The notes under the pieces are model-generated. The model was not told where the DNA came from, did no database searches, and saw only the letters and a program-made list of their open reading frames with translations. A stretch of DNA of 41,248 nt from Gallionella sp. Lineage in GTDB: Bacteria > Pseudomonadota > Gammaproteobacteria > Burkholderiales > Gallionellaceae. Each line of letters begins with the position of its first letter. The first letter of the stretch is position 1. The stretch is from assembly GCA_022340615.1 (NCBI GenBank), contig JAJDNO010000006.1, positions 1-41,248 on the forward strand, in the 5' to 3' direction. The translations under genes and the position numbers were made by a program. Shown here piece after piece: positions 35,587-41,248 of the stretch.

Positions 35587-37110
35587 TTACTGGCTGACCT
35601 CCTGCATCCCCGGCTGGTATATTTTAACGTTGTTCCGGCCATTTTTCTTCGCGTGATACATCGCGATGTCTGCGCTCTTGACCAGCAGCTTTTCATTTTT
35701 GCCGTGCTGCGGGTAGACGGCTACACCGATACTCGAGCCGATTCCGAGCGTATTCCCGGCCAGCTCAAACGGCTGGTTCAGCGAAATCCGGATTTTCTCC
35801 CCGACCTTGCTTGCATCCGCCGCCGATTCGATGGAAGGCAGCAGAATCACGAACTCGTCGCCGCCGATCCGCGCGGCCGTGTCGGAATCGCGCAGGCAAT
35901 CCTGGATGCGTGTCGCGACTTCCTTCAGCAGCAGATCACCGATGCCGTGGCCGTATGTATCATTGACCGGCTTGAACTTGTCCAGGTCAATGAACATCAG
36001 CGCCAGATGCTCCCTGTTCCGCTGTGCGGCAGCGATCGCCTGGTGCAGGCGGTCTTCGAACAGCGCCCGGTTGGGCAGGTGGGTTAGTGCATCGTACTGC
36101 GCCATGTGCTTCATGTGTTCCTCGATATCCTTGCGCTCGGTGATATCGGTGGAGATGCCGCACAAGGCATGGATACTGCCGTCTTCACGCCGCAGCGGCA
36201 GCTTGACCGACAGAAAAACTTCGGTCACCCCGGTAAGAATATTGAGGCTGGTTTCTTCGATCTGTATCGTCTCCCCGTTCTGCAGGACCCGCAGATCATC
36301 CTTGCGCATGCTGTCCGCCGTTTCCGCATCGAAAAACTTGTAGTCATCAAAGCCGACGATTTCCTCCATCGGCGCATCGAAGCGCTCGCGCAGCAGGCGG
36401 TTGGCAAACAGGTATCGCCCCTGCGTGTCTTTCGTGTAGATGTACGCGGTGACGTTTTCCAGGATATCGGAGAACAGCTTCTTGCTGTCCTTGAGTGCCT
36501 GGTCGGCATAGCTGCGCCCCAGCGCGACTTCGGCAAGATTCGCGGTCTGCTCGATCAGCCGGATTTCCTCTTCGCTCGGCCGGTGCGCCTGGCGATGGTA
36601 GATTGCGAAGGTGCCGAACACCCTGCCGGAAACCGAACTGATCGGCTCAGACCAGCATGAGCCCAGTCCTGACATGCCGGCAAGTTCCCTGTAGGGCAAC
36701 CAGTAAGGGTGGGTGAAAACGTCTTCAACGATGACGCGCTGCCCGGTAAATGCCGCCGTGCCGCAGGAACCCGCGCCGATGCCGATCTCGATTCCGTCGA
36801 TCGCGTCATTGTATGAAGCGGGCAGACTGGGCGCAGCCCCGGTGTATAGGCGATTGCCGTCGTTGCCGACCAGCATGATGCTGCAAAGCATGCCAGGATG
36901 CTCCTGCTCAACGCCGAGCACGATCGCCTCGAGTACCGCGGCGAGCGGTGCGCCGTGGGCAAGCAATTCCAGCACATGGTTGCGGGTATGTTCCCGCCGA
37001 GCCGATTGGTCGCGGTCGGCAGCGTCTCGAACTTGCCTGCGCTTGATCATCACCAGAAAGAAGGCGGCGGCCACGATGCCGCCGGCCAGCAACAGGGAAA
37101 GCGCTAACAC
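35587..37110 (-). CDS. Diguanylate cyclase with GAF, PAS and GGDEF domains
   Basis: 507 residues from GTG 37110, chosen because AAGGAG sits 9 bp before it; a GTG at 37143 is a weaker alternative. An N-terminal membrane helix (VLALSLLLAGGIVAAAFFLVMI) is followed by a GAF domain (about 35-190, with GIEIGIGAGSCGTAAFTG and FAIYHRQAHRPSEEE), a PAS/PAC domain (about 205-330, ending GISTDITERKD) and GGDEF (about 340-500: DALTHLPNRALFEDRL, IGGDEFVILL). The active site is intact, and RDSD five residues upstream is the RxxD product-inhibition site. It makes cyclic di-GMP; there is no EAL domain. The GAF type resembles those binding small ligands; the signal is unknown. Confidence 0.93.
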   Translation of the reverse strand: MLALSLLLAGGIVAAAFFLVMIKRRQVRDAADRDQSARREHTRNHVLELLAHGAPLAAVLEAIVLGVEQEHPGMLCSIMLVGNDGNRLYTGAAPSLPASYNDAIDGIEIGIGAGSCGTAAFTGQRVIVEDVFTHPYWLPYRELAGMSGLGSCWSEPISSVSGRVFGTFAIYHRQAHRPSEEEIRLIEQTANLAEVALGRSYADQALKDSKKLFSDILENVTAYIYTKDTQGRYLFANRLLRERFDAPMEEIVGFDDYKFFDAETADSMRKDDLRVLQNGETIQIEETSLNILTGVTEVFLSVKLPLRREDGSIHALCGISTDITERKDIEEHMKHMAQYDALTHLPNRALFEDRLHQAIAAAQRNREHLALMFIDLDKFKPVNDTYGHGIGDLLLKEVATRIQDCLRDSDTAARIGGDEFVILLPSIESAADASKVGEKIRISLNQPFELAGNTLGIGSSIGVAVYPQHGKNEKLLVKSADIAMYHAKKNGRNNVKIYQPGMQEVSQ

Positions 37111-37300
37111 CGTCCGGTACTCCTTTGTACCGCCGCGCTGCACGGCGCAACCGGCGGCACCCGAATCGGGAAACGATTGACGAATGGCATAATAGGTGCG
37201 GATTCAGCAGCCGCGGTAACCAGGAAATTCATGCTACCACAGGATCGCGATACGAAAAAAGCCGCACCGGTATCGCTGCGTGGAATGTCTGCGTCTCCAG

Positions 37301-37957
37301 CTAACGCAGCGTGAGCAAATGAATGTTTTCCCGCAACCGGGTCAGGCCGCGATCCCGAAAGCGCTGGTTTTGTTCGAGCACGTCCAGTTGAGCGAGTATG
37401 CGCACTTCGGCATGGTCGCGATAGAGCGCTTCAACTTCGTCTGATGAAACGGAAAACGGCGGACCCTGCATTTCCGCCTGCGGATAGTCCACCGTAACGA
37501 GCAGGATTTGCGTCGCCGGCGGCAGGATGTTCACCAGATGTCGGACGTAGCGTTCGCGCATTTCCGGCGGCAACGCAATCAGGGATGCCCGGTCGTACAC
37601 CGCAGCCACGTTTTTCACGTCATCCTTGCCCAGGTCAAAAAAATCACCGCACAGGATGCGGATGCCATCCGCCTCGCACCGGTCGAATTTCCCGGATGTT
37701 TCGTGCTGCGGGTTGTAACCGTTTTCGCTGAAGAATGCCTGCACCGCAATCGCGCTCAGCTCCACTCCCAGGACTGGGTGGCCCTGATCACGCAGCCACA
37801 GCATGTCCAGGCTTTTGCCGCACAGCGGCACGAATACAGCCTTGCCTGCTGCAAGGTGCAGATCCTGCCAGTACTGGCGCAAATACGGGTTGAAATCGTT
37901 CTGATGAAAACCGGTTTCTTCCCGCTCCCAGCGTTCCAGCCAGAATTCCTTTTTCAA
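37301..37957 (-). CDS. tpm: Thiopurine S-methyltransferase family protein (Tpm)
   Basis: 218 residues with a TTG start at 37957 (GGAG 8 bp upstream). KEFWLERWEREETGFHQNDFNPYL is the bacterial TPMT N-terminus, VFVPLCGKSLDMLWL the SAM motif, and AAVYDRASLIALPPEMRERYV the conserved central block. TPMTs methylate thiopurines and, in bacteria, selenium and tellurium compounds. An 8-bp inverted repeat (37274-37281 with 37304-37311) spans its stop codon. It is last in a leftward run with the small membrane ORF, SDR and exported methyltransferase. Confidence 0.93.
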   Translation of the reverse strand: MKKEFWLERWEREETGFHQNDFNPYLRQYWQDLHLAAGKAVFVPLCGKSLDMLWLRDQGHPVLGVELSAIAVQAFFSENGYNPQHETSGKFDRCEADGIRILCGDFFDLGKDDVKNVAAVYDRASLIALPPEMRERYVRHLVNILPPATQILLVTVDYPQAEMQGPPFSVSSDEVEALYRDHAEVRILAQLDVLEQNQRFRDRGLTRLRENIHLLTLR

Positions 37958-38088
37958 ATTGTCATCTCCGAACAGGACGGGGCATTGCCAAAGATGGGGA
38001 TACACCCGGTGAAAGCGCCAAACCCTGATATGACGGCCAGAACGACTGCCGCCTCGGGGCGCACCGGGAATGGCGTCCCTCCCTCAAC

Positions 38089-38175
38089 TCAATGCGCAAT
38101 GAAGATAAACCAGATCAGGCCGCTGACCACCAGAAACACCGCGGTGAAAATGATCAATTTTTGCAGTAAGTCCAT
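38089..38175 (-). CDS. 28-residue single-pass membrane peptide
   Basis: Short ORF with ATG 38175 and stop TGA (38089-38091). GGAG lies 5 bp before the ATG, a good ribosome site. The product begins MDLLQKLIIFTAVFLVVSG and consists mainly of one hydrophobic helix ending in FIFIAH. It sits alone in the 279-bp gap between the SDR and tpm genes on the same strand. I do not recognise a family. Its size and position are typical of regulatory membrane micropeptides, but translation is unproven. Confidence 0.55.
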   Translation of the reverse strand: MDLLQKLIIFTAVFLVVSGLIWFIFIAH

Positions 38176-38236
38176 ATATTCTCCAGATCAGCATGTCTTG
38201 TATGTAAATCAGAAAGCGCTTCCCGGCAACCGGGCG

Positions 38237-38935
38237 TCACCATGGAATCAGCTTGCCATCATAACTGAAAAATTTTCCGGAGTCGGCAGGCGAGAATCCG
38301 GCTATCAGTTTCCGCATCCCGGATACGCTTTGTTCGGCAGAGATCATCGCATTCGGCCCGCCCATGTCGGTCCTGACCCAGCCAGGATGGAACACGACGG
38401 CAATGATGCCAAACGGTTTCAGGTCGATTGCCAGGCTTTTCACGACCATGTTGACCGCCGCCTTGCTGGAACGATAAAGATAGCTGCCGCCACCGCTGTT
38501 GTCCGCAATGCTGCCCATTTTGCTGGTGATCGTCACGATGGTCTTTTGCGTGCCGCGCGCGATTTGCGCGGAAAATGTCTCGGCCATCTTGAGCGGTGCC
38601 ATGGTATTGATGCGGAACGCCTCTATCCATTCAGCATAATCGGTATGGCCAAACCCGCTTTTATCCGAATCCGGATAGATACCGGCGTTGTTGATCAGCA
38701 GGTCTATCGATTCTTCGGCCAGCATCTGCCCGAGCCGGTCGATCTCCACATGATCCTCGACATCAAGCGCATGGACCACTATCCGTCCCGGATTCAGTGA
38801 TGCCAGTTTGTTCAGTTCATCGGATTTTTCGGGATAGCGGCAGCACGCCAGAACACGCCAGCCATCAGCTGCGTATTGCCGGCAATATTCCAGCCCGATT
38901 CCGCGGTTGGCGCCGGTGATCAAGGTGGTTTTCAC
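38237..38935 (-). CDS. Short-chain dehydrogenase/reductase
   Basis: 232 residues, starting at GTG 38935 (GGAGG 6 bp upstream) rather than the ATG ten codons earlier. TGANRGIG (7-14) is the cofactor-binding loop, LLINNAGIYPDSDKSG the NNAG motif, SITSKMGS-like TITSKMGSI holds the catalytic Ser, and YRSSK the Tyr/Lys pair. The closest recalled group is the CsgA/C-factor-like SDRs that use NAD(P)H on unknown carbonyls. It lies 45 bp after the exported methyltransferase on the same strand. Confidence 0.92.
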   Translation of the reverse strand: MKTTLITGANRGIGLEYCRQYAADGWRVLACCRYPEKSDELNKLASLNPGRIVVHALDVEDHVEIDRLGQMLAEESIDLLINNAGIYPDSDKSGFGHTDYAEWIEAFRINTMAPLKMAETFSAQIARGTQKTIVTITSKMGSIADNSGGGSYLYRSSKAAVNMVVKSLAIDLKPFGIIAVVFHPGWVRTDMGGPNAMISAEQSVSGMRKLIAGFSPADSGKFFSYDGKLIPW

Positions 38936-38980
38936 AGCAGTCCTCCGTTGTTGTTCAGGTTTCAAGCAATACCGTGCCGT

Positions 38981-39748
38981 TCAGGGCTTGACGAAACGCA
39001 ATGCAAACTTGTCCGTCGGGATCGTCATGTTGAAGAAGGCCTGGTCGCGCGGGTCGGCCGGATTCTTCATGAAATATCCTTCCTTTTCCAGTTTGAATCC
39101 TGCTTTCCGTTCCTCGTCCAGCACCACCTTCTCATCGATACGGTGCAGCGTTTTAGCCACCGAAATACCGCTGCCCGGCTTGGCCGAGTGATCCAGTATA
39201 ACCAGGTGCCCTCCCCGTTTCAGCGCATCGAACAGATGCCGGTTCATCTTTTCCCGGTCAACCGGCATATAGGCGATATCGTGGTAATTCATGATCAGGG
39301 TGATCAAATCCAGCTTCGGCGCATTGATCGGCACCGGATCTTCAAAAGGCCGGGCAACCGGTTTGATGTTGGACTGGGGGTGCATGGAAAGACGCGTCTG
39401 CAAAGCCTGTCCGATCTCGGGACCCTGCGCCCAGACCGTCCCCTTGCTGCCGACAGCCAGAGCAAGCAACTGCGTGGTATAGCCGCCGCCTGCCGAAACG
39501 TCCAGCACATGCATGCCGGGGCGCACACCGGAAAACTGCAGGAACTCGAGCGGCTTGCGGTTCGCATCGGCACGCCTGTCAACCTCGGTCCGTACCGGGC
39601 TGGCGACTGCCTGCCGGTAGATTTTGTTCAGTGCCTCAGGAGTCTCAGACCGTGACGATGCATAACTGGTCGCCGAGCATGCCAGTCCCAGGCTGGCAAA
39701 CATCACCGCGAACCATCGAAAGCTCCGGCTTGATTGTAATCCCGACAT
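38981..39748 (-). CDS. Predicted exported SAM-dependent methyltransferase (COG4798 type)
   Basis: 255 residues. The start ATG 39748 is fixed by AAAGGAGG 4 bp upstream. A signal peptide (about 1-30, RWFAVMFASLGLACSATSYA) precedes a methyltransferase domain with MHVLDVSAGGGYTTQLLA (motif I, 79-96), LDLITLIMNYHDI and GGHLVILDHSAKPGSG. An exported SAM enzyme is odd because SAM is cytoplasmic; the COG4798 family shows this combination, and activity is unproven. A hairpin GCGGGT-GTTT-ACCCGC (39784-39799) lies in the leader, and a weak promoter-like TTGGCA-19-TATACT (39830-39860, minus) lies upstream. Confidence 0.82.
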   Translation of the reverse strand: MSGLQSSRSFRWFAVMFASLGLACSATSYASSRSETPEALNKIYRQAVASPVRTEVDRRADANRKPLEFLQFSGVRPGMHVLDVSAGGGYTTQLLALAVGSKGTVWAQGPEIGQALQTRLSMHPQSNIKPVARPFEDPVPINAPKLDLITLIMNYHDIAYMPVDREKMNRHLFDALKRGGHLVILDHSAKPGSGISVAKTLHRIDEKVVLDEERKAGFKLEKEGYFMKNPADPRDQAFFNMTIPTDKFALRFVKP

Positions 39749-39987
39749 ACACCCTCCTTTAAACGATATTCCCAGCATGCAAAGCGGGTGTTTACCCGCC
39801 TTCCCGGACATCCCCAGGAAGCAGGAAAAAGTATACCCCGCCATGTGCTTCTTCTGCCAAACGATAAGTTTTGTAACAAAATTCAGTTGCAGCTTCTGTG
39901 CTGTCCGACGTTTCGGTCGCGCCAGACGGTGTTGATCCGCCAGATCGGGCGCCGCCATCCGTTCACATTGTGTAATATCTGCCTGAA

Positions 39988-40998
39988 ATGGCCAATCTTG
40001 AGCGAAAATTCATCGGGCTGCGCAGCCTCTCCTCTTATTGCCTGTTGTCAGGCGCGATACTTCTGTGCTCTTTGAATGCGCTGGGTGCAGAACCGACTGC
40101 CGAACAACCGCAATCGACCGGCATTTTGGTCTCCATGGATGCGTCGCGCGATTATTTGTCCGGAAAGATTACCGGCTTTGCGGCCGCAATGGACCGATTT
40201 TTCGGCAATGATCGCAATTATCAGGAAACCAACAAAAGCGTCGTTCAGCTGGACCTTTCCAGGGCGACCGGATATGGCGGGGACCGCAAGCTCGTGCTTT
40301 CGGCGAGGGCCAATCTGAACCTGCCCTCGACGGAAAAGAAATTGCATCTGCTGATCGAGTCCAACCCGGATCAGAACTTCAGCGGCGAGCCGACGACGAC
40401 CCAGAATACCGCGATCAACAACCAGATTTCAGCGCCCCAAAGTTATGGCTTGGCATTGCGCTACGAAAAAGTAAGAGAGGAATTGCGGGCATTGCACATC
40501 AGTGCTGATGCCGGGCTTAAATTCCAGGGGATACACGTCGATCCCTTCATGCGCGCCAGAACCAGCTACTCGATCCCGTTCGATACCTGGCGGATGAAAG
40601 CAGCCGAATCCGTGTACTGGTTCAACACCATCGGTCTGGGTGAAACCACCCAGGTCGACTTTGAACACGTGGTAAGCGAACCGGTCCTGTTTCGCGCAAC
40701 CAGCAATGCCACCTGGCTGAAAGACAAACAGAACTTCGACCTGCGCCAGGATTTTACCTTCTACCAGACCCTGAACGAGCGAACTGCGCTGCTTTATCAG
40801 GCAAGCGCAATCGGCGTCAGCAATCCGCAGGTCGAACTGACCGAAAATATCCTGCAGGTTCTGTATCGTTACCGCTTGCACCGGCAATGGATGTTCTTCG
40901 AGTTGAACCCGCAACTGATATTCCCGAAGGTGAATAATTTCAGGTCCAGCTTTGCGCTGACCATGCGCCTGGAAATGCTGTTCGACCAGTCCAGGTGA
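39988..40998 (+). CDS. Predicted outer-membrane beta-barrel protein, unknown function
   Basis: 336 residues. A signal peptide (to about residue 34, ILLCSLNALGA) precedes a mature part made of alternating polar and hydrophobic strands (KLVLSARANLNLP, KKLHLLIESNP, SYGLALRYEK, LHISADAGLKF, VLFRATSNATWL, FDLRQDFTFYQ, WMFFELNPQLIF), ending SSFALTMRLEMLFDQSR. Strand pattern and aromatic girdles suggest a barrel. No family is recognised. It is monocistronic, with the stop 10 bp from the hslR stop in convergent orientation. Confidence 0.75.
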   Translation: MANLERKFIGLRSLSSYCLLSGAILLCSLNALGAEPTAEQPQSTGILVSMDASRDYLSGKITGFAAAMDRFFGNDRNYQETNKSVVQLDLSRATGYGGDRKLVLSARANLNLPSTEKKLHLLIESNPDQNFSGEPTTTQNTAINNQISAPQSYGLALRYEKVREELRALHISADAGLKFQGIHVDPFMRARTSYSIPFDTWRMKAAESVYWFNTIGLGETTQVDFEHVVSEPVLFRATSNATWLKDKQNFDLRQDFTFYQTLNERTALLYQASAIGVSNPQVELTENILQVLYRYRLHRQWMFFELNPQLIFPKVNNFRSSFALTMRLEMLFDQSR

Positions 40999-41008
40999 GA
41001 CCGGGGGA

Positions 41009-41248
41009 TTATCTTCCCTTCCTGAACCGCTCGATCTCGCGGCGGTCGCGCTTGGTGGGCCTGCCCTTGAAGAAAAACGGCTGCGGCTGCGACTTTAGCT
41101 GCGCGGCGATCTCCTCCCTGCGCTGGCGGCTGGCATCGGTTTCGCGATACAGCTTTTGCGCCTGTGCGGCCGGTCCGCGCCGGTTGGACAATGCGATCAC
41201 CTCGACGATGAACTGCTTCTGGCCGATATTGATGGTGACCATATCCCC
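41009..41248 (-). CDS. hslR: Heat shock protein 15 / S4-domain RNA-binding protein HslR (5' truncated)
   Basis: The frame is open to the window edge; the last codons read GDMVTINIGQKQFIVEVIALS, the end of an S4 RNA-binding domain, so the N-terminus lies outside. The tail GRPTKRDRREIERFRKGR with KLYRETD-type segments is the basic C-terminus of Hsp15. HslR binds 50S subunits carrying stalled nascent chains. An internal ATG at 41242 is not the likely start. It is convergent with the barrel gene. Confidence 0.9.
   Translation of the reverse strand, partial: GDMVTINIGQKQFIVEVIALSNRRGPAAQAQKLYRETDASRQRREEIAAQLKSQPQPFFFKGRPTKRDRREIERFRKGR

Noticed and set aside
37274-37311. Terminator at the end of tpm
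   Set aside because: An 8-bp inverted repeat exists but includes the stop codon and the T-run is about 20 bp farther away behind a poor stem; not a standard terminator.

Overview
The window looks like chromosomal core sequence of a betaproteobacterium, most likely of the Nitrosomonadales/Gallionellaceae type (Sideroxydans- or Gallionella-like). This is inferred from gene order and protein character: queC-queE-cpoB-pal-tolBARQ-ybgC-ruvB; ftsY-ftsE-ftsX divergent from an M16 peptidase pair followed by rsmD-coaD-fdx; TPR lipoprotein-lolB-ispE-tRNA-Gln-prs-rplY-pth-ychF; and yebC-ruvC-ruvA. No plasmid, phage, transposase, rRNA or CRISPR sequence was seen. Species cannot be fixed without a search.

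Layout. 1-1944: 3' part of a TPR O-GlcNAc-transferase-like gene. 2001-2188: tRNA-Thr and tRNA-Lys on the minus strand behind a near-consensus sigma-70 promoter. 2264-9591 (minus): queuosine genes queC and queE, the complete Tol-Pal envelope machine, a thioesterase and ruvB. 9906-11000: an old-yellow-enzyme reductase. 11022-14469 (minus): pgl, ftsX, ftsE, ftsY. 14688-18969 (plus): two periplasmic M16 proteins (one catalytic, one degenerate), rsmD, coaD and a ferredoxin. 18978-24097 (minus): a Gld-like ABC transporter (ATPase, permease, large accessory protein), mutM, a small lipoprotein and a secreted phosphoesterase. 24308-32231 (plus): TPR lipoprotein, lolB, ispE, tRNA-Gln, prs, rplY, pth, ychF and an RquA-like methyltransferase. 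32275-32889: an orphan ParA (minus). 33108-35081: yebC, ruvC, ruvA. 35128-39748 (minus): a GldC-like protein, a diguanylate cyclase, a thiopurine/metalloid methyltransferase, a 28-residue membrane peptide, an SDR and an exported methyltransferase. 39988-40998: a predicted outer-membrane protein. The window ends inside hslR.

Themes. Much of the DNA serves the envelope (Tol-Pal, FtsEX, LolB, lipoproteins), recombination and repair (RuvABC, MutM) and translation (tRNAs, Pth, L25, YchF, RsmD, YebC). ruvB is about 24 kb from ruvCA and in the opposite orientation, although these genes are adjacent in many relatives, which suggests a rearrangement.

The least explained structures are non-coding. Several gaps between housekeeping genes hold different long inverted repeats resembling MITEs or large palindromic repeats: rsmD-coaD, prs-rplY (with a degenerate relative near 24.2 kb), yebC-ruvC and pth-ychF. 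On the protein side the best leads are the RquA-like enzyme (possible rhodoquinone synthesis), the Gld-like transporter with a GldC homologue elsewhere, and the exported methyltransferase cluster. I did not find a clear-cut wholly new defence or mobile system.
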